Shown here: piece by piece, positions 33,449 through 40,975 of the stretch
Layout of the letters: each line of letters opens with the position of its first letter
Position numbering within the stretch: the first letter of the stretch is position 1
Assembly (NCBI GenBank): GCA_963706385.1
Contig: OY970153.1
Coordinates: 1,302,001-1,366,000 of the forward strand
Direction of reading: 5' to 3'
Length of the DNA stretch: 64,000 nucleotides
Origin: Poindextera sp963706385
Lineage (GTDB): Bacteria; Pseudomonadota; Alphaproteobacteria; Caulobacterales; Caulobacteraceae
Position numbers and translations under genes: made by a program
The notes under the pieces: model-generated
The model's database searches: none
What the model saw: only the letters and a program-made list of their open reading frames with translations
What the model was told of the DNA's origin: nothing

Positions 33449-34900
33449 TTATATCGGATAATGACCAGGCCCGGTCTCGACCGTGATCCAGCGAAGCTCG
33501 GTGAAGGCCTCGATGCCCGCCTTGCCGCCGAAACGGCCGTAGCCGGATCCCTTGACCCCGCCGAACGGCATCTGGGCCTCGTCGTGCACGGTCGGGCCGT
33601 TGACGTGGCAGATTCCGGACTGGATCTGGCGCGCCACTTTCAGACCGCGCGCGATGTCGCGGGTGAACACCGAGGCGGACAGGCCGTATTCGGAGTCATT
33701 GGCGAGCTGGACCGCGTGGGTTTCGTCCCGCGCGCGGATCACGGCGACCACGGGGCCGAAGCTTTCCTCCCGGAACAGGCGCATGTTGGGCGTGACTTTG
33801 TCCACCACGGTGGCCGGCATCAGAACGCCTGTCGCATCTCCGCCGTTGACCTTGACGGCCCCCGCGGAGACGGCGTCGGCCACCAGTCCTTGAACGTGGG
33901 TCACGGTCTTGAGGTCGACCACGGCGCCGAGCGGGGTCTTGCCCTCGCGCGGATCGCCCACGGCCAGGGTCGAAACCTTGTCCCGAAACTTGGCCACGAA
34001 AACGTCGGCGACGGCGTCGAGCACGATGATCCGCTCGGTGGACATGCAGATCTGGCCCTGGTTCATGAACGCGCCGAAGGCGGCCGCCTTCACCGCCTCG
34101 TCCAGATCGGCGTCGTCCAGCACCAGCAGCGGCGCCTTGCCGCCGAGCTCCAGCAACACCGGCTTGAGGTGCTCGGCCGCGCGCTTGGCGATGATCTTGC
34201 CCACCGCGGTCGAGCCGGTGAAGTTCACCCGCCGCACGGCCGGATGATCGATCAGCGCGCCCACCACCTCGCCCGCGTCGAGCGGCGCGTTGGTGACCAG
34301 ATTGACCACGCCGGCGGGCAGTCCGGCCTCCACGAACGCCTGGACGATCAGGCCATGGGTGCGCGGGCAGAGCTCGGAAGCCTTGAGCACGACGGTGTTG
34401 CCGCAGGCCAGCGGCACGGCGATGGCGCGCACGCCCAAAATGATCGGCGCGTTCCAAGGCGCGATGCCGAGCACCACGCCCGCGGGCTCGCGCAAGGCCA
34501 TGGCTAGGCAGCCCGGCTTGTCCGACGGAATGACTTCGCCGCCGATCTGGGTGGTTATGGCGGCGGCTTCCCGCACCATTCCGGCCGCCAGCATCAGATT
34601 GAACCGGGCCCAGCCCTCGGTCGCGCCGACCTCGCTCATCATTGCCTGGACGAAGGCCGAGGCCTTGGCCTCCAGCGCGTCGGCGGCCTTGTTCAAAAAC
34701 CCGCGGCGAGCGTTGGGGCCGAGAGCGGACCAAGCCGGAAAGGCGGCGGCGGCGGCGTCCACGGCGGCGAGCGCCTCGGCCGGCGTGGCGGCGGCGGCGC
34801 GACTGGCCACGGCGCCGGTCACTGGATCGAGGCGGTCGAACGTCCGCGCGGCCGGCTTCGCGGCGCCCGCGATAATCAGGTCAATCACGGCATCGGACAT
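33449..34900 (-). CDS. vdh: Vanillin dehydrogenase (aldehyde dehydrogenase superfamily)
   Basis: 483 aa NAD(P)-dependent aldehyde dehydrogenase oxidising vanillin or 4-hydroxybenzaldehyde to the acid. It has APWNAPIILG, ELCPRTHGLI, FTGSTAVGK, ELGGKAPLLVLDDAD with the general-base Glu, MNQGQICMSTERI with the nucleophile Cys, and ESFGPVVAV. The first gene of an operon with the hydratase/lyase. Its promoter and the first ~90 bp of coding sequence exist again as a diverged copy at 36430-36519. Confidence 0.92.
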   Translation of the reverse strand: MSDAVIDLIIAGAAKPAARTFDRLDPVTGAVASRAAAATPAEALAAVDAAAAAFPAWSALGPNARRGFLNKAADALEAKASAFVQAMMSEVGATEGWARFNLMLAAGMVREAAAITTQIGGEVIPSDKPGCLAMALREPAGVVLGIAPWNAPIILGVRAIAVPLACGNTVVLKASELCPRTHGLIVQAFVEAGLPAGVVNLVTNAPLDAGEVVGALIDHPAVRRVNFTGSTAVGKIIAKRAAEHLKPVLLELGGKAPLLVLDDADLDEAVKAAAFGAFMNQGQICMSTERIIVLDAVADVFVAKFRDKVSTLAVGDPREGKTPLGAVVDLKTVTHVQGLVADAVSAGAVKVNGGDATGVLMPATVVDKVTPNMRLFREESFGPVVAVIRARDETHAVQLANDSEYGLSASVFTRDIARGLKVARQIQSGICHVNGPTVHDEAQMPFGGVKGSGYGRFGGKAGIEAFTELRWITVETGPGHYPI

Positions 34901-35016
34901 CGCAACCCCCCAAGGATATTATGCTATAGGTCATAACGGTCTCGATTGCCATTCACAAGAGCGGTCGCCATGATGGCGCGATGAACGCCGAGGAAAACGA
35001 CGCACGGCCCCCCGCC
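34811..35016. repeat. 206-bp direct repeat, left copy (vdh 5' end + promoter + marR 5' end)
   Basis: Covers the first ~90 bp of vdh, the divergent promoter and the first 12 codons of the marR gene. It is repeated in the same orientation at 36430-36635, exactly 1,619 bp away, with a minority of positions different. The two copies flank an unrelated secreted-protein gene. The left copy serves the intact vdh. Confidence 0.9.
34919..34936. promoter_or_regulatory. Candidate MarR operator at vdh (left copy)
   Basis: TTATGCTATAGGTCATAA: the arms TTATG and CATAA form an inverted repeat around an AT-rich centre, a size typical of MarR sites. It lies 19 bp upstream of the vdh ATG. The second copy is at 36537-36554. 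Confidence 0.5.
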
Positions 35017-35028
35017 CCGCGTCATTGA
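34981..35028 (+). pseudogene. marR stub created by the repeat
   Basis: MNAEENDARPP followed by APRH and a stop: the first 12 codons match the intact MarR gene at 36600, then homology stops at the repeat border. A 5' fragment only, with no function expected. Confidence 0.7.
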
Positions 35029-35171
35029 TTGATCAAGCGTTCGATGGAACGCCCATGGGCGCAAAGGCCTGGGCCGAAGGCGCGAAAACCCCAACCACAC
35101 GAAAGCGAACCGTTGCCGCAGGATGCCCCCGCAGCCGCCGGCTCCAACCCGCGCCGCCCGGGCGCGAGCGA

Positions 35172-36257
35172 TCAATAGTACTCGATATAGAGGACTGCGC
35201 TTCCATTCGCGAAGGTGGTGAGGCACGCCGGATCGCCGTCGGGCCCCATGAGCACAAATCCGTAATTCTCGTCGCCGTATTGCACCCAGCCGCGCACGAT
35301 CTTGGTCACGTCGAAGGAGATGATCGGGCCGACCCGCTGGACCTGATCGAGCACGACGGAGCCGTCGAACGAGTCGGTGTAGTTCCACCACTCTTCCTGG
35401 CCTACGCCGACTTTCGCGATGCATGAGGTGTGGTGGTCCGTGTGAGGCAGATTGGCGGCGCCATCCGCGCCGAGGTAGGTCGTGAGGACCTTCAGCTTCA
35501 ACTTCGCCGACCGGATGGTCCTGCCCTTCACCGCGCTCAGATCGAACAACTCGCCGGTGAGCGCCTTCACGCCCTTGTTGTAATCCGTCCCAACCACTTC
35601 CGCGCTGTTCTGCGTGATCTTGTTGGTGATCACGGTCGTCCCCTGGACCGACGCCTGACTGGATCCACTGTCCACACTGGTGGCGCTGACCGACGTCATG
35701 TAGCTGATCGATCGCCAATGGCTCGGCGGCAGACTGACCATCTGGGCGGCGGCGCGTGGCCCGACACAAATAGCCGGACTCATGTCGGACTCCCGCGATT
35801 GCGCATAGGCGGTGACCGCGTAGCATTTGCCGTTAAACGTTCCGTCGGGCGGGACGTCGGCGATATAGATCGTCTCTTCAGCGCCTCTGGCCTGAGCGCC
35901 GACATAGACTCTGTTGGCGCCGTCTACGCGGTAAACCTTGAAGCCGTTCACGCCGCCCGAGCCGTTCCAGCTCCAGATCAAGGCGAGACGACCAGCGGAA
36001 AGCGTCTTGCAGGCCTGAGCGCCACCACGACCGCCATGCTGGCCGCACACCGCCTCGCTGGTTGTCGCCGTCAGGTTCTGCGGCGCCGCGATCCTCGGGG
36101 CCGGTCTAGCGTTAGACTGAAGCTCTCCGGACGTATCCTGTGGGGCCTGAGCCGCCTCGGCATGATGACGCCTGTGGTGCGACGCAGCCGAGGCCGGGGT
36201 CCCGGCAACCGCTGCGGCCAAGCAGAAAATCATCGCGGCGAATAGTCGTGGCGACAT
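35172..36257 (-). CDS. Secreted protein with fibronectin-III-like and DNRLRE-like regions
   Basis: 361 aa. Signal peptide at residues 1-26 (MSPRLFAAMIFCLAAAVAG.PASA), a His-rich stretch (SHHRRHH), an Fn3-like segment (LIWSWNGSGGVNGFKVYRVDG, residues about 90-180), and a C-terminal region. That region (SATSVDSGSSQASVQG...IRSAKLKLKVL...ISFDVTKIVRGWVQYGDENYG) resembles DNRLRE/CBM96-type domains found in extracellular proteins. A GGGGGG ribosome site precedes the ATG at 36257. It has no link to aromatic catabolism and lies entirely inside the 206-bp repeat pair, so it arrived with the insertion. Confidence 0.75.
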   Translation of the reverse strand: MSPRLFAAMIFCLAAAVAGTPASAASHHRRHHAEAAQAPQDTSGELQSNARPAPRIAAPQNLTATTSEAVCGQHGGRGGAQACKTLSAGRLALIWSWNGSGGVNGFKVYRVDGANRVYVGAQARGAEETIYIADVPPDGTFNGKCYAVTAYAQSRESDMSPAICVGPRAAAQMVSLPPSHWRSISYMTSVSATSVDSGSSQASVQGTTVITNKITQNSAEVVGTDYNKGVKALTGELFDLSAVKGRTIRSAKLKLKVLTTYLGADGAANLPHTDHHTSCIAKVGVGQEEWWNYTDSFDGSVVLDQVQRVGPIISFDVTKIVRGWVQYGDENYGFVLMGPDGDPACLTTFANGSAVLYIEYY

Positions 36258-36402
36258 GGTCCGGCCCCCCAGAACGCGGTCCACAGCGGACTTCAGGATG
36301 CGTTACTTCAAATTCCAGATCGGTCAAGCGCGCTGTCCGCCACCGGCCGTAGAGTTACCCGACCTGCATACGGCAGCGCTATGTTCAGGGCAAGCCGTGC
36401 AG

Positions 36403-36437
36403 CCGGCGCCCTCGGCGTGACGCGCCGAGGGCGCCGG
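36403..36437. other. 15-bp perfect GC-rich hairpin at the repeat junction
   Basis: CCGGCGCCCTCGGCG (36403-36417), loop TGACG, CGCCGAGGGCGCCGG (36423-36437). It straddles the left edge of the right repeat copy (36430). The right arm is partly vdh-derived sequence. It could be a terminator (no T-tract) or a recombination footprint. Confidence 0.7.
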
Positions 36438-36519
36438 TCACTGGATCGAGGCGATCGAACGTGCGCGCGGCCGGCTTCGCGGCGCCTGCGACAATCAGGT
36501 CAATCACGGCATCGGACAT
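36430..36519 (-). pseudogene. vdh 5' fragment inside right repeat copy
   Basis: Reads MSDAVIDLIVAGAAKPAART on the minus strand from 36519, matching the start of intact vdh with mostly silent changes and one Ile-to-Val. It is cut off at the hairpin near 36430. It is the reciprocal of the marR stub at 34981. Confidence 0.75.
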
Positions 36520-36536
36520 CGCAATCCTCCCAACAT

Positions 36537-36554
36537 TTATGCTATAGCTCATAA
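36537..36554. promoter_or_regulatory. Candidate MarR operator (right copy)
   Basis: TTATGCTATAGCTCATAA, one base different from the left copy and slightly more symmetric. It lies upstream of the intact MarR gene at 36600, as expected for autoregulation. Confidence 0.5.
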
Positions 36555-36599
36555 CGGTTTATGATTGCCATTCACAAGAGCGGTCGCCATGATGGCGCG

Positions 36600-37049
36600 A
36601 TGAACGCCGAGGAAAACGACGCACGGCCCGCCGCCCTGAAAAATCCGCTGGAACAGCTTCTGGGCTACCATCTTCGCCGCGCGGCCGCGGCCATGTTGGC
36701 GGACCTGAGCGGACGCATCTCCAGCCTTGGGCTGACCGTGACCGAGTTGTCGATCCTGCTGCTGATCGAAGCCAACCCGCGGATCACCCAGAGCGAGATC
36801 GGCCGGGTCCTGGCGATCAAGCGCGCCAACATGACCCCCCTGGCCGCGGGCCTGTTGGCCGGCGGACTGATCTCGCGCCACGCCGTGAACGGGCGCTCCC
36901 AGGGCCTGATGCTGACGAAATCGGGGATCGAAATCGTCGCCGAGGCGCATAGGCGGATCACCGAGAACGAGGCATGGCTGACGGCGAACGTGTCCAAAGC
37001 GGAACGCGAACGCTTGATCGAGTTTCTGAGTTCCATCTGGAACCCCTGA
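36600..37049 (+). CDS. MarR-family transcriptional regulator 2 (hydroxycinnamate module)
   Basis: 149 aa. Winged helix: LGLTVTELSILLLIEANPRITQ, EIGRVLAIKRANMTPLAAGLLAGGLISR, wing NGRSQGLMLTKSG. Start MNAEENDARPA; its first codons are duplicated as a stub at 34981. Before the insertion it would have been directly divergent from vdh and the hydratase/lyase, the arrangement known for CouR/FerR-type repressors of hydroxycinnamate catabolism. That makes it the probable regulator of that operon. Confidence 0.87.
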   Translation: MNAEENDARPAALKNPLEQLLGYHLRRAAAAMLADLSGRISSLGLTVTELSILLLIEANPRITQSEIGRVLAIKRANMTPLAAGLLAGGLISRHAVNGRSQGLMLTKSGIEIVAEAHRRITENEAWLTANVSKAERERLIEFLSSIWNP

Positions 37050-37098
37050 TCTTGCCGGCCTCGCCGCGATCGATCGCGCCGGTTGGCGGCGGTGGCGT

Positions 37099-37205
37099 CA
37101 GTCTAACGGTGACTTGTCCCCGGTCGGGCGGCGGCAGTCGTGGCCACATGATCGCCAAGGTCGCGCCGACCTTGACGCGCCTGTTCCGGCTGCCCTGACA
37201 GAACC
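37099..37205. repeat. Diverged repeat pair, member 1
   Basis: Two blocks: CAGTCTAACGGTGACTTGTC plus CCCGGTCGGGCG (37099-37130), and TGATCGCC...CCTTGACGCG...CCCTGACAGAACC (37149-37205). Related blocks are at 39541-39598 and 39611-39642 in the opposite order. A third partial match (ACAGTCTAACGCTAAC) is near 39709, beside the IS110 element. Confidence 0.6.
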
Positions 37206-37270
37206 GTCAAATCAGTCCGACTTCACACTTGCAGAGCAGAAGCCGTCCACAGGCGACAGGTCCAATTAGC

Positions 37271-37575
37271 TTGTCATTCCCCCGGCGGCGCGGGCAAGTT
37301 CCGAGGCGGAAACGGCATTCACATGACCTATCGATTCATCGAGGCGGGGACTATCGCTATCCACGACGACCGCTGGTTCGTTCCGCCTTGGGGTGTGAAC
37401 GGGGAGCTTCCCGGCAAGCGATCCTGGAAATCGCCGCGGAAGGCGCCAGCCGCGGTCCGGCGGCGGGGTCGATCGCGGTCCGTCCATCGAAGCCCGCGCG
37501 CTAATTGCATGGCCGAGATTGGTTTGCCTCCGCCCCAACAACCCGTCTGGCGACACCCCGCCCGCATGGCCGCTA
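37271..37575 (+). pseudogene. Remnant of hydantoinase B / HyuB-family C-terminus
   Basis: In frame through 37323: SPGGAGKFRGGNGIHMTYRF, then IHDDRWFVPPWGVNGE and PGKRSWK, the typical HyuB C-terminal run (GGxGxxRGG...DRxxxPPWG..GG.PG..S). The frame is then lost, and AAEG..GSIAVRPSKPAR and RLVCLRPN..SGD follow in other frames, matching the PSK and RLV..TPGGGGxGD parts of the family. The 5' two thirds are missing. HyuB-like proteins are subunits of hydantoinases, oxoprolinases and acetone/acetophenone carboxylases. Confidence 0.7.
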
Positions 37576-37587
37576 GTAGGATATGAC

Positions 37588-38784
37588 ATGACCGTGGAAA
37601 ATACCGGTGCGCTGAAGGGCGTGCGGGTCGTGGAGATGGGACAGCTCATCGCCGGCCCGTTTTGCGGCCAACTCCTGGGCGACATGGGCGCCGAAATCAT
37701 CAAGATCGAACCGCCCGGCAAGGGCGACCCCATGCGCGCATGGGGTCGGGGCGACTATCCGCTTTGGTGGGAAGTGGTGGCGCGCAACAAGAAGACGGTT
37801 TCGGCCGATCTGCGTCAGCCCGAAGGTCAGGATCTGGCGCGTAAGCTGATCGCCCAGGCCGACATACTGATCGAGAATTTTCGACCGGGCACCTTGGAGA
37901 ACTGGGGCTTGAGCCCAGAGAGTCTGCGGGCCGAACATCCAGGCCTGATCGTGGTGCGCGTGTCGGGCTACGGCCAGACCGGTCCCTACGCGGATCGCGC
38001 GGGCTTCGGCGGCATCGGGGAGGCGATGGGGGGGTGGCGCTACATCGTCGGCGACCCCGATCGGGCGCCCTCGCGCATGGGCGTTTCAATCGGTGACACC
38101 CTGGCGGCCACCTATGGCTGTCTCGGCGCCTTGGCCGCGCTGCATCATCGCGAGCGGACCGGCCAGGGGCAAGTCGTGGACTCGTCGCTCTACGAATCAG
38201 TCCTGCAGGTGATGGAGAGCCTCATTCCGGAGTACGTCGTCGCCGGCTATGTGCGCGAACGCTCCGGCTCCGTGCTGCCCGGCATCGCGCCATCCAACGT
38301 CTATCGCTGCAAGGACGGCGAGTACCTGATCGGCGCCAATCAGGACACCGTGTTCGCCCGTCTGTGCAAGGCGATGGGTGATCCGGCCCTGGCCAAGGAT
38401 CCCCGCTACGTCGACCACATCAGCCGCGGCAAGCATCAAAAGGAGCTCGATGATCTCATCGCGGCCTGGACGTCGGGGCTCACCGTGGACGAGGTCGAAG
38501 AGGCCATGATCGAGGCGGGCGTCCCCGCCGGCAAGATCTACCGTGCGCCGGAGATGCTCAAAGACCCGCATTTCGCCGCGCGCGAGGCCATCATCGAGGT
38601 CGATCATCCGCGTTGGGGCAAGCTGAAAATGCAGAACGCCTTCCCCAAACTCTCCGCCACGCCCAGCAGCGTGCGCAGCATCGCCTCCCAGGCGGTCGGC
38701 CAGGACAACGAGGCGGTCTATGGCGAGCTGCTGGGGCTCTCGGCCGACGATTTGTCGAAATTGAGCGCGCGGGGGATCATCTAG
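37588..38784 (+). CDS. Class III CoA-transferase (CaiB/BaiF family)
   Basis: 398 aa formyl-CoA-transferase-like enzyme that moves CoA between carboxylic acids. It has VRVVEMGQLIAGPFCGQLLGDMGAEIIKIEPP, then RNKKTVSADLR, SGYGQTGPYA, SIGDTLAATYG with the likely catalytic Asp, and SLYESVLQ. ATG at 37588 is chosen over an upstream in-frame ATG at 37519 that lies in the hyuB remnant. It is intact between two degraded genes, so it may be a survivor of a larger lost operon. Substrate unknown. Confidence 0.87.
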   Translation: MTVENTGALKGVRVVEMGQLIAGPFCGQLLGDMGAEIIKIEPPGKGDPMRAWGRGDYPLWWEVVARNKKTVSADLRQPEGQDLARKLIAQADILIENFRPGTLENWGLSPESLRAEHPGLIVVRVSGYGQTGPYADRAGFGGIGEAMGGWRYIVGDPDRAPSRMGVSIGDTLAATYGCLGALAALHHRERTGQGQVVDSSLYESVLQVMESLIPEYVVAGYVRERSGSVLPGIAPSNVYRCKDGEYLIGANQDTVFARLCKAMGDPALAKDPRYVDHISRGKHQKELDDLIAAWTSGLTVDEVEEAMIEAGVPAGKIYRAPEMLKDPHFAAREAIIEVDHPRWGKLKMQNAFPKLSATPSSVRSIASQAVGQDNEAVYGELLGLSADDLSKLSARGII

Positions 38785-38815
38785 CGATGAGCGGGACCAG
38801 ACCTCGACCGGGCCG

Positions 38816-38996
38816 ATGAATAATCTGGACCAGGACTACGCCGCGGCGGGATTTGACGGGCGCCTCGTCTTCGGATGGCGTCCGGCGCTGCTGGTGATTG
38901 ATGTGGTCGAGGCCTATCTCAAGCCGTATCCCCGCTCTATGCCGGCGCCGAGGAGGCGTTCGCGAGCAATCTGCGCCTAATCGATGCGGCCCCTTG
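38816..38996 (+). pseudogene. Truncated isochorismatase-family (N-carbamoylsarcosine-amidase-like) gene
   Basis: MNNLDQDYAAAGFDGRLVFG then WRPALLVIDVVEAYLKP is the N-terminus of an isochorismatase-fold cysteine hydrolase (ALLVIDV with the catalytic Asp). One frame change later, SPLYAGAEEAFASNLRLIDAA continues the family. The remaining ~170 residues are absent, and the opposite-strand HNH gene begins immediately afterwards. The 54-codon ORF in the first frame ends at 38980. Confidence 0.65.
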
Positions 38997-39004
38997 AGGC
39001 GCGC

Positions 39005-39481
39005 TCACTCCACCCTGTCCTTAGCCTTCGCCTCGGCCCTCGTCTGCCATTGCATGTTTGACGGCTCGTCCTTACCGCCCCGCTTCAGGGCGATTACGTG
39101 GTCAACAACGTAACCAGGGCAAGGGCCGGTCGACAGTCCGGTCGAAGGGCAAGGATGGAACTGCTCGAAGACGCGCTTGGCGGCGGCGTTTCGCTTTAGC
39201 CGCCCGCTGGCGTCAGGCGGTTCGGGCTCCCATTCGTAGTCCGGGTAATGTTTGAAGTCCTGATAATGATCGACCGACGAGGCATCAGCGTCGATCGCCC
39301 GCCAGTACGACCGGTCCGAATACGAACGTCGATAGGACCGATCGCTTCCGCTTGATCGATACCTGATACGGTCATGGCTTCCGCCGCCAATGTGGCTGCG
39401 ATCGCCGCCGCCTCGCGCGGCGACAGGGATCGGCGTGAGCGCGACCAACGCAATGAAAATTGCCATTCTGAAGATTTTCAT
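39005..39481 (-). CDS. Small secreted HNH-endonuclease-motif protein
   Basis: 158 aa. Signal peptide MKIFRMAIFIALVALTPIPVAA (cleavage near residue 22), a Ser/Arg/Tyr-rich low-complexity middle, then a C-terminal HNH-like unit. That unit has PGYVVDHVIALKRGGKD and EPSNMQWQTRAEAKAKDR, with DH as the metal/His pair and N/W pattern of HNH proteins. Small secreted proteins of this kind occur in many Caulobacterales and Rhizobiales; function unknown. Start at 39481, immediately at the predicted signal sequence. Confidence 0.8.
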   Translation of the reverse strand: MKIFRMAIFIALVALTPIPVAARGGGDRSHIGGGSHDRIRYRSSGSDRSYRRSYSDRSYWRAIDADASSVDHYQDFKHYPDYEWEPEPPDASGRLKRNAAAKRVFEQFHPCPSTGLSTGPCPGYVVDHVIALKRGGKDEPSNMQWQTRAEAKAKDRVE

Positions 39482-39540
39482 CGGATACCGATCCAAGGGA
39501 ACCTTAACGGCTAAGCGCGAACTTCGCCACCATGGCGGCG

Positions 39541-39642
39541 TGATCGCCGACATCGGGTCGGCCTTGACGCGGCTTGTCCCGATTACCCTGACAGAACCCG
39601 GCGGTGCGGGCAGTCCAACGGCGACTTGTTTCCGGTCGGACG
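39541..39642. repeat. Diverged repeat pair, member 2
   Basis: TGATCGCC...CCTTGACGCG...CCCTGACAGAACC (39541-39598) and CAGTCCAACGGCGACTTGTT plus TCCGGTCGGACG (39611-39642). Both are related to blocks at 37149-37205 and 37099-37130, in swapped order. Confidence 0.6.
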
Positions 39643-39952
39643 CAGTTAGCCCAAATCCAAGCGGGCTTTAGCCCATGACTGAACGCTACCCAGCCGGTGC
39701 TGACAGTCTAACGCTAACATGTTGTCTAATTGATTTCTCGTTTTGTTGGTGATTTTGGCTCTTCTGACCTTGGTCTATGGTTGTCTTCGTGGTCATGGCG
39801 TGGCTGGGGAGCCTTGTTGGCCATGCCGCATGATCGCAGTCAGGCGAGGATGGGGCGGGACGTCCTGATGTCACCGGCGAGTTCTTGGACTGCAACAGTA
39901 TAAGCGGGATCGTCCCTATGTGACCTTCGGTCGGGGTTCGCGGGGTGTGGGC
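39643..39952. other. Gene-free region, 3' side of the IS110 transposase
   Basis: About 310 bp, lower in GC than its surroundings in its first half (TTGATTTCTCGTTTTGTTGG around 39730-39749). No ORF is supported. It probably holds one end of the IS110-family element. In IS1111-type members of this family the guide (bridge) RNA is encoded on this side of the transposase, so the segment is a candidate for that RNA. I cannot define its ends. Confidence 0.35.
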
Positions 39953-40972
39953 TCACGCCCAGCGGAACTCGGTCTCCGATAGCCACAACCGGTGGAGCAG
40001 GATGGCGAGCTTGCGGGCGACGGCGACGCGGGCGCGCTTGGCTCCCTTGGTTTCAGCCAGCCGCTTGCCCCAGGTCTGCAGCGCGCAGGGTCGCTTGACG
40101 CGGGCCAGCAGGCTGTTGGCGGACTTGTAGAGGGCTGAGCGCAGCATGGGATCGCCAGCCTTGGATATGCGGCCTCTTATGTCGCGCTCGCCCGACTGGT
40201 TGCGCCGGGGCGCCAGGCCAGCGAAGGCGCCGGCGTCCTCGCCCCGGGCGAAGCGGCCGGGGTCCTCGATGCTGGTCTTGAAGACGAGCGCCGTGATGGG
40301 TCCGACCCCGGGCACGCTCATCAGGCGTGCGGCCACCGGATCGGCCGCGGCGGAGGCGGCCAGCTGCCTTGACGAACAGGCGATCTGGACCTCCAGCGCC
40401 TCAAGGCTCTCGATCAGCGGCATAAGAATGGGCTCGAGCTCGGGCTTGAGGGCGAACAGGGCCGCCAGCCGCTCGCGGCGTTTGTTCGGGGTGGTCACCT
40501 TGCCCAGCCGCAGGCCGAACAGCTTGAGCAGGCCGCGAAGCTGGCCGGCCATGGCCTGGTGCGCATCGATCAGCTGCTCGCGGATCTTCAGGCGCGCCCG
40601 GTCCATATGGGTGGCTTCCTGCTTGATCCGCACCGCCTTGAACCAGCCCGTGCGCGCCATCTGGGACAGGCCCTCGGCGTCATGAGGATCGCTCTTGTTG
40701 ACCCGCGCCGACAAGACCCCCTTGGCATGGCGCGCGCAGACGCAGATCACCGCAACGCCGCGCTCGGCCAGCCCGTGATAGAGGAAGGCCGACAACGGCC
40801 CGGTCTCCAGGATCACCCGCACGAGCCCCGGCGCGCGGGTCTTCAGCGTCCGGGCGATCACCTCGGGATCGGTGGCGCAGGCCCCAGCCCACACAACCAC
40901 CCCTGAACCGTCCGTCACGCACACATGCGTCATCTTGTCGGAAACATCCAACCCGGCGTAGGTTTCAACCAT
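39953..40972 (-). CDS. IS110-family transposase
   Basis: 339 aa from MVETYAGLDVSDK. The N-terminal RuvC-like DEDD domain shows Asp in AGLDVSDK, Glu in ILETGPLS and the Asp pair in NKSDPHDAEGLSQMARTGW. A central coiled region and the C-terminal Tnp_20 domain follow: SVPGVGPITALVFKTSI, DAGAFAGLAPRRNQSG and the Ser-containing RSALYKSANSL. Length is full for the family, so it may be active. A GGGGGA ribosome site lies 6-7 nt before the ATG and is part of an inverted repeat (see 40976-41037). Confidence 0.93.
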   Translation of the reverse strand: MVETYAGLDVSDKMTHVCVTDGSGVVVWAGACATDPEVIARTLKTRAPGLVRVILETGPLSAFLYHGLAERGVAVICVCARHAKGVLSARVNKSDPHDAEGLSQMARTGWFKAVRIKQEATHMDRARLKIREQLIDAHQAMAGQLRGLLKLFGLRLGKVTTPNKRRERLAALFALKPELEPILMPLIESLEALEVQIACSSRQLAASAAADPVAARLMSVPGVGPITALVFKTSIEDPGRFARGEDAGAFAGLAPRRNQSGERDIRGRISKAGDPMLRSALYKSANSLLARVKRPCALQTWGKRLAETKGAKRARVAVARKLAILLHRLWLSETEFRWA

Positions 40973-40975
40973 GGT

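Larger units (their letters stand above)
36430..36635. repeat. 206-bp direct repeat, right copy
   Basis: Same content as 34811-35016, offset 1,619 bp. The differences are scattered and include silent third-position changes and small promoter changes (AAGGATATTATG versus AACATTTATG). The copies are therefore diverged, not a recent identical duplication. Confidence 0.9.

Noticed and set aside
35025..35426. Plus-strand frame downstream of the marR stub as a real gene
   Set aside because: Low-complexity translation that overlaps the secreted-protein gene on the other strand and shows no family motif.
34811..36635. IS or transposon with 206-bp long direct repeats
   Set aside because: No transposase or terminal inverted repeats lie inside; the repeats are host vdh/marR sequence, which fits recombination-based integration better.
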